Below are positions 1 to 9,605 of a stretch of DNA of 64,000 nt, piece by piece (the stretch's first letter is position 1; every line of letters starts with the position of its first letter). The stretch comes from Rhodeus uyekii (taxonomy: Eukaryota; Chordata; Actinopteri; Cypriniformes; Acheilognathidae), in assembly GCA_037043235.1 (NCBI GenBank), contig JAWRVZ010000180.1, positions 1,256,102 to 1,320,101 of the forward strand. The letters are read 5' to 3'. The notes below the pieces were generated by a model, which worked only from the letters and a program-made list of their open reading frames with translations, searched no databases and was not told where the DNA came from. Both the position numbers and the translations under genes were made by a program.

Positions 1-39
1 GCAGACTCTAATCAGAATATGCAGTCTCTACTTCCAGCG
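1..39 (+). CDS. ss18l1: ss18l1 exon (partial, 3' end)
   Basis: Thirteen codons read ADSNQNMQSLLPA, the invariant end of the SS18/CREST SNH domain, followed by the GTATGT donor at 40. The exon ends in phase 0, matching the next exon. Its 5' part lies upstream of the window. Confidence 0.9.
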
Positions 40-480
40 GTATGTTATGATAAGCTTTTTCAGCTTTCCTACTCTCACACTGTTGTCTTTCTTTCTTTCT
101 TTCTTTCTTATAGAGTGGTGGTAAAAAGCAACAAAAAATTTAGCTAAATCTGTATGATGCAATTGGTCACTTACCTAACTTATAATAAGTAAACACATGC
201 ACATATACATGTGGTTTATGGGGACTCTATGGACGTAATGATATTATACAGTAGAAACTGTAAATTCTGTCCCTCTACACTGACACTACCCCAAAACCTA
301 CCCATCACACACAACTGCCTTTTTGTTTTTTGAGCCATTTGGTGTCCTCATAAACAATGTTTATGTAATACCTCGTGAACCATGTATACAAGAACAATCT
401 TACTTACACACATACACATTTAGTTGCTTTTCTAAATGCACCCTGTAAAACTAATTTCCCGGAGATGTCAAAACACCACC
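40..480 (+). other. ss18l1 intron start, no further feature seen
   Basis: Intron sequence with a short CTTT-type simple repeat near 88-110. No coding potential, RNA gene or recognisable repeat was seen before the LTR element at 481. Confidence 0.5.
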
Positions 481-878
481 TGTCACGGTTCTGTCTCTGT
501 TTCCAGTGTTATTAGTGTTCTAGTGGACAGAACCGTGGCACTGCTCTCTCTCCTGTGTGTGTGTGTGTCTCATTAGTGTCTGCCCCGCCTCCTTGTTTCC
601 CTTAATCATTCCCAGCTGTGTCTCATCACTACCTTCCCTCATGTGCCCTATTTAATCCGGGTGTGTTTGCTGTCCTGTGTCGTGTTGTTGTCATTCCATG
701 GATGTATTCCTTGTGTTCCTGATCCCTGCCCTATGGTTTGTTATGTCAAGTTATCATGTTTAGTTAATGTTTTCCCCCCCTGTGGGTATTTCTTTTGTTA
801 TGTTTGTTTATTTAGTTATTGTATATTAAATTACCCTTTCACCTGCATCTTGAGTCCTCCCTTTAACGTTCCGTGACA
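481..878 (+). repeat. 5' LTR of E1
   Basis: Starts TGTCACGG and ends CCGTGACA. It contains a TATA-like TATTTAA at 649-655 and an ATTAAA poly(A)-type signal near 827-832. Confidence 0.92.
649..689 (+). promoter_or_regulatory. E1 TATA box and predicted RNA 5' end
   Basis: TATTTAA begins at 649. Exactly 30 nt further, at 679-689, lies GTCGTGTTGTT, the exact reverse complement of 880-890 just downstream of the LTR. The transcription start at 679 is inferred from TATA spacing plus this complementarity. Confidence 0.65.
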
Positions 879-879
879 G

Positions 880-890
880 AACAACACGAC
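880..890 (+). promoter_or_regulatory. E1 candidate self-priming primer-binding site
   Basis: AACAACACGAC sits one base after the 5' LTR and is a perfect 11-nt complement of 679-689. Tf1/sushi-type elements use such a site to prime minus-strand synthesis with the 5' end of their own RNA. No tRNA primer site is present at this position. Confidence 0.65.
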
Positions 891-893
891 CAA

Positions 894-2288
894 ATGAGGA
901 CTCAGCGGGGAGAGGGTTCACGTTCTCCACCAGCCACCATGGACCCCAGCCTATCTTTTCACCAGTCGCTGCAGTCAAAGATACTGGGCTCCCTCCGTCA
1001 GCATGGGTCAGATTTGAAAACTTTTGCCCAGAAGTTTGGCCTGAATGCAGCGGGGCTGGTGTTCAATGAGGCTGATCTCAAGGACCTCTTCAATGCTGCC
1101 CTAGATGAGCCTCTAAGCTGGAGGAGGATGAGGGGGCTGGAACATCTGGACTTTTGGGAGTTTGTTGAATTCCTCACCACGCCCCCCACCGATGTTCTGA
1201 CCCCTGAAGAGGTCTTGGCAGCTGCTCCCCCAGAGGAGTTTCCGGCAAGTACAATGCCACCAGAGGCGCCCACGGACACTGCCTCACCAGGCCCTAGAAG
1301 GCGGAGGAGGAGGAGAAAGAGGGCTTCGTCCTCTTCTACTGGCCAGGAGGTTGCCCCGGAGGCCGCAGTCGGCCAGGGGTCAGCAGCACCTCTTATCAGC
1401 CCTGCCATGGCCAAAAGGGCTGTTGACCTTTTTTTTGTTTTGGCGGCCCTGCGTGCCTGGAAGACGCACGGGGCTGCCCACCCAGAGCCCGTGCAGCCTG
1501 ACCCGCCGGCCGACCCAGAGCCCGTGCAGCCTGACCCGCCGGCCGACCCAGAGCCCGTGCAGCCTGACCCGCCGGCCGACCCAGAGCCCGTGCAGCCTGA
1601 CCCGCCGGCCGACCCAGAGCCCGTGCAGCCTGACCCGCCGGCCGACCCAGAGCCCGTGCAGCCTGACCCGCCGGCCGACCCAGAGCCCGTGCAGCCTGAC
1701 CCGCCGGCCGACCCAGAGCCCGTGCAGCCTGACCTCCCGGAGCCTCCGCCGGTCGTCGTGCCAGAGCAACAGCCGGTCGTCATGCCAGACCTCCCAGAGC
1801 CTCTGCAGCCTGAACTCTGCCTGCCTGAACTCTGCCTGCCTGAACTTTTGCAGTCAGTCCCGCTGAACCCGCCGGCGCTGCCTGCCCTGCCGGACCCACC
1901 GGCCCTACCGGAGTCCACCAGGCTCGCCCTGCCGGCCCCGCCGGACCCAGAATTCTTGCCGCCGCCGGACCCTGAACTTTTTCCGTCAGACCCTGAACTC
2001 TCGTGGCCTGATCTGCCGGTCCTACCGGGGCCCACATGGCTCAACTCGCCGGCCCCACCTGATCTGCCGGCCCTGCCGGAGCCCACATGGCTTGACCCGC
2101 CGGCCCTGCCGGAGCCCACATGGCTCAACCCGCCGGCCCCGCCTGATCCGCCGACCCTGCCGGAGCACACATGGCTCAACCCGCCGGTTCCGCCCGATCC
2201 TCTGGTACCGCGGGAGCCCCCCTGGCTGAACCCTCCTGTTCCCCCTTCCCTGGACATTAAGATTTTTTTTTCCCTTCTCTGGCCCTGA
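894..2288 (+). CDS. E1 Gag-like protein with capsid-like domain and proline-rich repeats
   Basis: This is the only ORF of E1. It can start at ATG 894, three bases after the candidate primer site, or at ATG 939, which has a perfect Kozak context (GCCACCATGG) and is my preferred start. The N-terminal part (about 960-1190) carries the pattern LKTFAQKFGLNAA, FNEADLKDLFNAALDEPLSW, LDFWEFVEFL. This resembles the C-terminal half of a gypsy/sushi-type capsid (F..F..AA...NE..L...F...L). A basic RRRRRRRKR stretch follows. After that comes a segment MAKRAVDLFFVLAALRAWK, also found in degraded form in the element at 47690, and then a long Pro-rich tail with eight 11-residue PEPVQPDPPAD units. No zinc knuckle or enzymatic domain is seen. 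Function as a Gag is inferred from domain pattern and LTR context. Confidence 0.7.
   Translation: MRTQRGEGSRSPPATMDPSLSFHQSLQSKILGSLRQHGSDLKTFAQKFGLNAAGLVFNEADLKDLFNAALDEPLSWRRMRGLEHLDFWEFVEFLTTPPTDVLTPEEVLAAAPPEEFPASTMPPEAPTDTASPGPRRRRRRRKRASSSSTGQEVAPEAAVGQGSAAPLISPAMAKRAVDLFFVLAALRAWKTHGAAHPEPVQPDPPADPEPVQPDPPADPEPVQPDPPADPEPVQPDPPADPEPVQPDPPADPEPVQPDPPADPEPVQPDPPADPEPVQPDLPEPPPVVVPEQQPVVMPDLPEPLQPELCLPELCLPELLQSVPLNPPALPALPDPPALPESTRLALPAPPDPEFLPPPDPELFPSDPELSWPDLPVLPGPTWLNSPAPPDLPALPEPTWLDPPALPEPTWLNPPAPPDPPTLPEHTWLNPPVPPDPLVPREPPWLNPPVPPSLDIKIFFSLLWP
1482..1745 (+). repeat. 33-bp in-frame coding minisatellite (8 units)
   Basis: Eight head-to-tail 33-bp units encode PEPVQPDPPAD. The units look identical to each other except that the last reads PEPVQPDLPEP. 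Such homogeneity implies recent expansion or conversion. Confidence 0.9.
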
Positions 2289-2512
2289 GGACTGCCTTTT
2301 CAGTTTTTTGTTGTTGTTTGGACTACCTTGAATTTTGCCTTTTCCTTTTATGCACTGTTTTGAATTTTGTTGATATTGTCTGTTTGCTCTCTCTCCCTCC
2401 CTCCCTTCCTGGTTTCCTGTGATGTCTTGTGTGTTATGCTTGGTGGTGATGTCGGTGTTGGGTTTTTGTTTCATGTTGGAACGCCAGGTGGCGTTCCTTA
2501 GAGGGGGGGTAG

Positions 2513-2912
2513 TGTCACGGTTCTGTCTCTGTTTCCAGTGTTATTAGTGTTCTAGTGGACAGAACTGTGGCACTGCTCTCTCTCCTGTGTGTGTGTGTGT
2601 GTCTCATTAGTGTCTGCCCCGCCTCCTTGTTTCCCTTAATCATTCCCAGCTGTGTCTCATCACTACCTTCCCTCATGTGCCCTATTTAATCCGGGTGTGT
2701 TTGCTGTCCTGTGTCGTGTTGTTGTCATTCCATGGATGTATTCCTTGTGTTCCTGATCCCTGCCCTATGGTTTGTTATGTCAAGTTATCATGTTTAGTTA
2801 ATGTTTTCCCCCCCTGTGGGTATTTCTTTTGTTATGTTTGTTTATTTAGTTATTGTATATTAAATTACCCTTTCACCTGCATCTTGAGTCCTCCCTTTAA
2901 CGTTCCGTGACA
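2513..2912 (+). repeat. 3' LTR of E1
   Basis: 400 bp, almost identical to 481-878. Followed by the CCACC target duplication. Confidence 0.92.
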
Positions 2913-2917
2913 CCACC

Positions 2918-3520
2918 CACCACCATAATAAAAAAATGATATTACAGTATTATTATTATTACGTGTCTGTCGTAACGTCTGTCTCTGTTCACGTCCTGGC
3001 TCCTCCCGTGATCTCCCAGTGTTTTTCCACTCATCTGTCTCATCATTAGTCTCCTCGTTTGTCTTGTCAGCTGTGTCTTGTTCCCTCATTTCCCCCATGT
3101 ATATCTTCCCTATGTTTCTTTCAGTTTTTTTCTGATATTGTCGATAGTACTTCCTGTCCACGTCTTCTGATACGTTTTTGCATATTGAGGTTTGAAAGTT
3201 TTCTTCTTGAGGTTCGTTGTAAAAATAATTTTGAGTTTGTCGGTGTCTCAATCCTCACCCTGTCAGCCATGACAATTATATTCATTTGTGTAAGCCACAT
3301 GCAATAGTATCTGTCTGCCAAAAGTGAAGGTGATGTAGTGTAATAAAAAAAAGAGAAGATCTCAACGAAATCTGAACGCAAATGTTCACAGAAGCAAGAT
3401 TGATTGATTGGTTCCCCTAAAACGCATACAGGCTTTCTCTCTCGCTTTGTTTCCAGGACATTGTATATCATTTTTGTGTGTCAGCGAGCCTTGAAAAGTT
3501 ACCCATATAGCCTTTACAAA
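2918..3520. other. Intron sequence, nothing assigned
   Basis: AT-rich intron with short ORFs only. No recognisable gene, RNA or transposon was seen. Confidence 0.4.
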
Positions 3521-3524
3521 AGTG

Positions 3525-4149
3525 TGAAGCTTTTTTTCAGTATTCAGACGCTTTGCTCAGTATTTAGTAGAAGCAGCTTTTGCTTTAATACAGCCATGAG
3601 TCTTTTTGGGAAAGATGCAACAAGTTTTTCAAACCTGGATTTGGGGATCCTCTGCCGTTCCTCCTTGCAGATCCTCTCCAGTTCTGTCAGGTTGGATGGT
3701 AAACGTTGGTGTTCAGCCATTTTTAGGTCTCTCCAGAGATGCTCAGTTGGGTTTAAGTCAGGGCTCTGGCTGGCCGTTCAAGAACAGTCACAGAGTTGTT
3801 GTGAAGCCACTCCATCATTATTTTATATTATGGTCATTGTCTTGTTGGAAGGTAAACCTTCGGCCCAGTCTGAGGTCCTGAGCACTTTGGAGTTAGGGTA
3901 GGGTTAGGTTACCCTAAGGTTTTTGTCCAGGATATCCCTGTACTTGATTCATCTTTCCCTCAATTGCAACCAGTCGTCCTGCAGCTGAAAACACCCACAG
4001 CTGATGCTGCAGCACATGCTTCACTTCTGGCACTGTATTGGACAGGTGATGAGCAGTGCCTGCTTTTCTCCACACGTACCACTTACAATTAAGGCAACAA
4101 AGAGTGAAAAATGTGCGGGGGTCTGAATACTTTCCGTACCCACTGTACC
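3525..4149 (-). mobile_element. Degenerate Tc1/mariner transposon fragment
   Basis: The sequence matches, in antisense, the well-known fish Tc1-like transposase region (blocks around 3590-3880, such as CTCTCCAGAGATG and CTTGTTGGAAGGTAAACCTTC). It ends at 4122-4149 in the typical terminal stretch containing TCTGAATACTTTCCGTACC. The reading frame is destroyed and the other terminus is not clear. Tc1 identity is from family knowledge; the boundaries are approximate. Confidence 0.7.
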
Positions 4150-5015
4150 TGTACATTATGCCGCTTTCATAGAACATTCCATTACTTGTTTATTTGTGTC
4201 AAAGAAGATGACACCTAAGCTCATACATCTCTAATTTTTGTCTTTATGCTTAAGTGTTAGCTAAAAAACAAAACAGAAAAAGCAACAACAGTAAATAGTT
4301 TTTTGTGGCATCCAGATGCATCGATTATTTAGTACAACAAGACTGACGCGCTCGCTCTTTCGCGGAGATGATACGGAGCTTGCCTTTGGATTCAGACTTC
4401 CAGTAATGGTTAAAAATATGATTGATACGCACTTGCAACATCTAGACATGAGACATATATAATTAGTTGTAGCTTGATTCAGGGAATGAAGTTCCTCAAC
4501 AATCTTGGAAAACCTAAAATCAGCCTCGCCACCTGGAGCGTACAGATCCTCTTTAAGTAATAGATCATCTATGAATAAATATTCTTAACAATAATAACAC
4601 TACCGTTAAGATAGACAGACATATTTTCTTTAAGCACAATACTGTATCCTATAATAAAACTAGCCCTGGAAATAGTTAGTGTTTTTGATTTGATCTTTAC
4701 TAAATGTCTTTCCCGTGTGATTTTATATACGAAAGCATAAGCACGGTCAAAACTGCCAGGTAGACAAATAAACAACACCATTAACATTCACACAAAGCCT
4801 AATCACCCAATGAATGGGGAATAGACCAGGCAGGAGCTGCCCAAATACGTCTTTTTTAAAATAAAAAACAAACAAATGAAAAAACCGGACATGTCACAAC
4901 ATGATACTGTGTTGTCTAAATTACCGGTCAGACAGAAATTGCCCTGCACACGCAGCACATACTGGTCAGACACCAATGAGTTTTTCCCAGTTAAACTGGT
5001 CACACACAGTGACAG
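4150..5015. other. Intron sequence, nothing assigned
   Basis: AT-rich, with no convincing ORF, RNA gene or repeat boundary. Confidence 0.4.
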
Positions 5016-5354
5016 TGTAACTGGGATGTGGTGTGGAATGACAAGGTTGAGGAAAGCAGGATTCTACGGAAAACTGTCTTTAATAACCAAAAAACAAAAA
5101 CACTTTAAATATAAGAAAACAAAAGGCACACTTGCACAAAACACTCGGAGAACAAGGAAATACAAGGAGACACGAACCACAGAGACACATACACACACTT
5201 AGTCAAAGGCACATCAACAACGACAAGGACATGGGAAAACATGAGGGTTTATATGGGATACTGGGCAACACCTGACGAGACTAACAAGGGGAGAGGTTGA
5301 TGTGAATCATACAGGAGGAAACAGGAAGTGATAAGACATGACATGACTGTGACA
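5016..5354 (-). repeat. 3' LTR of E2
   Basis: Starts TGTAACTGGG and ends TGTGACA on the plus strand. Carries TATA and poly(A)-type signals when read on the minus strand. Confidence 0.7.
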
Positions 5355-6283
5355 GTAGCTACCCATGCTGGAAGGCCGACCTCGCACCCACACTGGACCA
5401 TCAGCGAGGTGAGGGAGGGGGACCTGGAGGAGGACAAGACGGGACAGAACATGTAACAACAACATGAGTCCAAAACAAGTGTTTTGAGTCCAAAGGGGAG
5501 TGGAGGATGGAAGGAGCCAGGGGGAAGCCAGGAGCAGGGTGAGCCAGATGGTGCTCCAGACACCAGCCAGGACGAGGGCCTAGGGTGGAGTCGAAGGCGG
5601 GAGGAGCCAAGGTAACAGCCAGATGGTGGACGTAATTCAGATGACCGAATTCAACGACGTCACGGCAAGAGGTCCAGGTGGAAAAGATGAACCGAAGAGC
5701 CCACACGAGAGGGACTTCGGTGGAGCCGAGGGAAGGAGGAGCCAGGGTGGAGCCGATGTGTCGACGGCAAAAGGCACACTTATGCAAACACTCAGAGAAC
5801 TAATAAATACAAGGAGACACGAAACATGGAGTCATCCACACACTTAGTCATAGGAACGTAAACAATCAACAAGGACATGGGAAAACATGAGGGTTTATAT
5901 ACACTCACCTAAAGGATTATTAGGAACATCTGTTCAATTTCTCATTAATGCAATTATCTAATACCAATCACATGGCAGTTGCTTCAATGCATTTAGGGTT
6001 GTGGTCCTGGTCAAGACAATCTCCTGACCTCCAAACTGAATGTTAGAAAGGGAAAGCCTGGCTCCAACTTTAGGCCCCTTAGTGCCAATTGGGCATCGTT
6101 TAAATGCCACGGTCTACCTGAGCATTGTTTCTGACCATGTCCATCCCTTCATGACCACCATGTGCCCATCCTCTGATGCTTCCAGCAGAATAATGCACCA
6201 TGCCACAAAGCTTGAATAATTTCAAATTGGTTTCTTGAACATGACAATGAGTTCACGGCACTAAAATGCTCCACAGTCACCAA

Positions 6284-7839
6284 GGGCCTCATGTACTAAG
6301 ACTTGCGTTGAATTCATAGTAAAACATTGTGTACGGACAAAGCTGTGAATGTGCGAACGCACAAAAAAATCCAGATGTATCAATCTCTGCGTTCGAAGGA
6401 TCCCACGCATATTCTCTTTGTACATCCCGATTAATGTAAAATTGAGCGCACATGCACGAGCACAACACCCAGTCTCCTCCCTTAATTAAACTGATTTAAA
6501 TATGATAATGAGTCCACTTGGGCAAAAGCAAGTGGCACGAAAACGAAAGTGAAAGTACAGAAAGTGAATTGGAGGTGGTACTATCGGAGGTAGAAATTAG
6601 AAAAAAAAATATTTGGAACATTGTCCTCTGGAATTAATAACAAAAGGAAAAAAATATGAGTTTAGCTGATGCCGTCAATGCGGTTGGATCTGAAAGTCGC
6701 ACTGTAAATGATCTTAAAAATAAATGGTCTTATAATTGTCTTTAGTGGATAACCGCGGTCTCCTGAATAGTTGTTGTATAATTAAATGCAAATAAATAAA
6801 AATAAAAAGTACTATTAGATAGAACCATAACTTTAAATGCATCACTCACCAAGAAGCCACCCATCGCGCACTCTGCCAGCTACCAGCTGCCACCCAACCA
6901 TGCTGTTTGATCTTGCTACAATATTTGTTAGGCGTATTTGCACATCACATATAATCTGCACATTTATTGAATGGAAATGTTTCCGATTCACATATGCAAA
7001 TTCATCTTCAGATGGTGCCTTATATGTGTGTGCAGTCGATCGGTCCGTTTACATTAGGGAAACTGGCTTTCGCTGCAAATTGCATTTTAATGTTTGGCTG
7101 GTCAACTGCATCATATGGGAACAATTATATGGGCATTGCGCGGCATTGTGCGGCTTAAATACGACTCGCTGATTCCTGAGCGGTCTGCCAGTTCCCTTTG
7201 GAAAGAATCAGTTGCCAGGAAACCAAGCGTTGTCAGCACCTGTAACGGAACGGGTATTGCGTGTTTCCTCGCTGTCTCTCTCTCTAGATTCGGACCCAAC
7301 TAGATTCGGAGGATAGCCAATGTAAATCTGACATGGCTGATAAGCCAGTCATCATCCTGGGCCAGAAAATCATTGTGGTCCCTAAAAACTCGTTCTCTTC
7401 GGATTCTGCCTTTAGCAATGTCCTCTAATAAGGCCAAAGCTGCCATAGCCATAGACTAAGGGTTGTGTCAATTTGCACGTGCTTTTATATGTTCTTACTT
7501 AATTGTTTAATTAATAATAATTACTTAATAATTTATAGAATCTTCCCATAAGGCTTGTGTGACAATATATATCAATTATTTTATAAATTGCAAATTAATA
7601 GCAATGTTTCCCACAGACTTGTAGAACAATTCGTTGTGTCATGTTTGCAGCTTCACTTCATTGCCTGTAGGAGTCGCCAACGGACGAAACAATGAGAAAT
7701 GTACTTACGCCAGACATGAACTTGCCGTGGAGAAACGCACATTGTCACGTTAATTTCACTGTTAGTACATCCGACCGTGAGCGTGAAAGCTGGCGAACGC
7801 AATGTTTTTGTGCGTAAGCAGTGTTGATACATGAGGCCC
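6284..7839 (-). mobile_element. PIF/Harbinger transposon relic
   Basis: The left end reads GGGCCTCATGTACTAAG and the right end is the inverted form ACATGAGGCCC. It interrupts the Tc1 element within CAGTCACC/AGATCTC. The interior on the minus strand holds a decayed HARBI1-like transposase. The target duplication is only 2-3 bp and not clean. Confidence 0.8.
6838..7452 (-). pseudogene. HARBI1-like Harbinger transposase pseudogene
   Basis: Starting at the ATG at 7452, the minus strand reads MAMAALALLEDIAKGR, then FLAQDDDWLISHVRF, an in-frame stop, then PNLERETARKHAIPVPLQVL, TTLGFLATDSFQRELADRSG and ISESYLSRTMP. This is the N-terminal helix-turn-helix region of HARBI1-type transposases. Further on, in another frame, it reads YKAPSEDEFAYVNRKHFHSI, NVQIICD and LTNIVAR, the catalytic-core region. 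Stops and frameshifts make it inactive. Confidence 0.82.
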
Positions 7840-8506
7840 CAGATCTCAACCCAATAGAGCATATTTGGGATGTGGTGGAACGGCAGCTTTGTGCCCTGGA
7901 TGTGCATCCCACAAATCTCCATCAACTGCAAGATGCTCCTATCAATATGGGCCAACATTTCTGAAGAATGCTTTCAGCACCTTGTTGAATCAATGCCACG
8001 TAGAATTAAGGCAGTTCTGAAGGCGAAAGGGGGTCAAACACAGTATTAGTGTGTGTTCCTAATAATCCTTTAGGTGAGTGTATATGGATAATGGGCAATA
8101 CCTGATGAGACTAACAAGGGGAGAGGCTGACGTGATGGAAACAATGGATCACACAGGAGGAAACAGGAAGAGACAAGACATGACATGACTGTGATATACA
8201 GGATATATCTATCATAAAATATATTTGTATATATTTGTTTTATATATATAAAACATCATCATATCCATTACATGCTGAAACCTTTCAGTAAGTTGTCATG
8301 ATAGAAATAACAAGTTCTGTCCTGAAACACTATGCCACAGGCTGATGGGTCCTTAATGCAACCTGATTTACTAGATGGCACAAGCTGATTGGTTCCTGTT
8401 GAATCTGCAACTAATTCAGGTCATATATAAACGTTCACCAGAATGGGGCAAAAGCCACCCAGTGTTGATACAAATAGTTTAACTAAAGTAACATTTTGTA
8501 TAATAT

Positions 8507-8981
8507 TGTAACAAAGGGGACTCACAGGCAGAGATCCAAGTGCGTGTCTTTATTAAGAATGGTCGTACAGGCAGAAGGTCAGGGAAAACAGAGAGCATAT
8601 GTGATCGATAATCCAGGCAAGAGTCAGAAAGGCACGCAGACAGAATCAGGTACGATAATCCAGGCGGGGAAGTCAAGACGGGCAGATAACATTCACAAGC
8701 ATTAATCCAGGCAGACCAGAATCAACCACGGGTAACAGGCAGAATTGGTAACAGGCAAACAGACAGAGATATAAACACTCAGAATGATAACCGTAGTAAA
8801 TCGAGACCTCGCGAAGTGTGTGCTTGCATGGGAGTCTTTTATAGTTCATGAAATGGTGTCCAGCTGGTGTGCCAATCAGTCCAATGTGTGGGCTTCTGGG
8901 AAATGTAGAGTGTAGTGTCAGTATATATGTGAGCTCCCTCCGGTGGCCAGAGAGGGGAGCGTGGAGCTCATATTCATAACA
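8507..8981 (-). repeat. 3' LTR of E3
   Basis: Starts TGTAACAAAGG and ends TTCATAACA on the plus strand. On the minus strand a TATAAAAG box starts at 8843 and an AATAAAGACACG poly(A)-type signal is present near 8548. Confidence 0.85.
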
Positions 8982-9605
8982 GAGCCCCCCCCTCTACGAG
9001 CGCCTCCTGGCGCGAGGAAGCGAAAGACGCCGCGCACCACCATGGCGGCGCCCAAGGTGCAAGGTTCCAGGGTGGTTCCGGGGGCAAAGTCGGCAGGTCT
9101 GGGAGGTCTGGCAGATCTGGAAGGTCAGTTGTCACTCCACCTTGACCGCTGGCTCAGGAGACCGAGGCGTAGGCGTGTGGTGACCTCCCGAGGTGGAGCC
9201 AGTTTGCCCGAGGACTGGGGCGGTGTGACAGAGGACCGAGGTGATGACGCAGGGACGGAGGAGCCCACTGCAGCCGAAGGGGTGGAGGTACGCAGCGTAG
9301 CGGAAGTGCTGTAAGTCTGTGGTGAAGGTGGAGTGACAACTGACCGAGGAGGAGCCGTTGGGACGAGGGAACCTGGTGGAGCCACCAGGTCGAGGGTCGC
9401 GGGTGGAGCCGAGGGTGGGAGGGGCATGGACGAAGCCAACAGGTTGACGGGCCGAGGTGGAGACTAGGAATCTGAGGCTGGAGGTGAAGTCAGGGAATCC
9501 CCTGCTGCTGACAAGGCTGGAGGCGGCAGGACCTGTGACGGTACCACCCAGCAGGAAGCATCCAGCGTCGGCACAGGGCTGTCGATCTCCAGCGGAGTCA
9601 GGGCT
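8982..9605 (-). pseudogene. E3 internal region, 3' part
   Basis: Decayed coding sequence for the C-terminal part of the E3 Gag-like protein, read on the minus strand as a Pro/Leu/Ser-rich chain. It is homologous to 48450-48705 on the plus strand. No intact ORF. Confidence 0.55.

Larger units (their letters stand above)
481..2912 (+). mobile_element. Young gag-only LTR retrotransposon (element E1)
   Basis: The element is bounded by the 5-bp target duplication CCACC (476-480 and 2913-2917). Its LTRs are nearly identical: 398 bp at 481-878 and 400 bp at 2513-2912. They differ by one TG dinucleotide and one C/T change that I noticed. Both begin TGTCACGG and end CCGTGACA. A purine-rich tract with seven G lies at 2501-2512, directly before the 3' LTR. 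The internal 1.6 kb has a single ORF and no protease, reverse transcriptase or integrase, so the element must be mobilised in trans. There is no tRNA-type (TGG...) primer site. Instead an 11-nt complement of the predicted RNA 5' end follows the LTR. The near-identical LTRs imply recent insertion. Confidence 0.93.
5900..8082. mobile_element. Tc1/mariner-type transposon relic, interrupted by Harbinger
   Basis: Terminal inverted repeats of about 27 bp (TACACTCACCTAAAGGATTA at the left, its complement ending GGTGAGTGTA at the right) are flanked by TA duplications. Between them are pieces of the common fish element of this type: 5930-6285 is its 5' end joined by an internal deletion to its 3' half, which resumes at 7840-8082. 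The transposase frame is incomplete. It inserted into the LTR of E2 and was itself hit by a Harbinger element at about 6284-7839. Confidence 0.85.
5016..8196 (-). mobile_element. Gag-only LTR element relic (E2), minus strand, split by a Tc1 element
   Basis: Two homologous LTR segments flank a short Pro-rich internal remnant. The 3' LTR (5016-5354) is complete. The 5' LTR (about 5768-8196) lacks its last roughly 100 bp and is interrupted by a Tc1-like element at 5900-8082. Shared blocks include CTAACAAGGGGAGAGG and CACACAGGAGGAAACAGGAAG. Flanking pentamers GACAG (5011-5015) and TACAG (8197-8201) are a possible, slightly decayed target duplication. On the minus strand a TATAAAC box lies at 5253. 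The internal region 5355-5767 reads on the minus strand as a broken Pro/Leu-rich coding sequence similar in style to the E1 tail. Confidence 0.75.

Noticed and set aside
643..876. 77-residue ORF duplicated at 2677-2910
   Set aside because: It is simply the LTR of E1 read through, present once per LTR. It has a low-complexity Cys/Phe-rich product and no start or domain support.
998..2257. 419-residue minus-strand ORF rich in Gly/Ser
   Set aside because: Antisense shadow of the GC-rich, repetitive E1 Gag-like ORF. The repeat makes all frames open.
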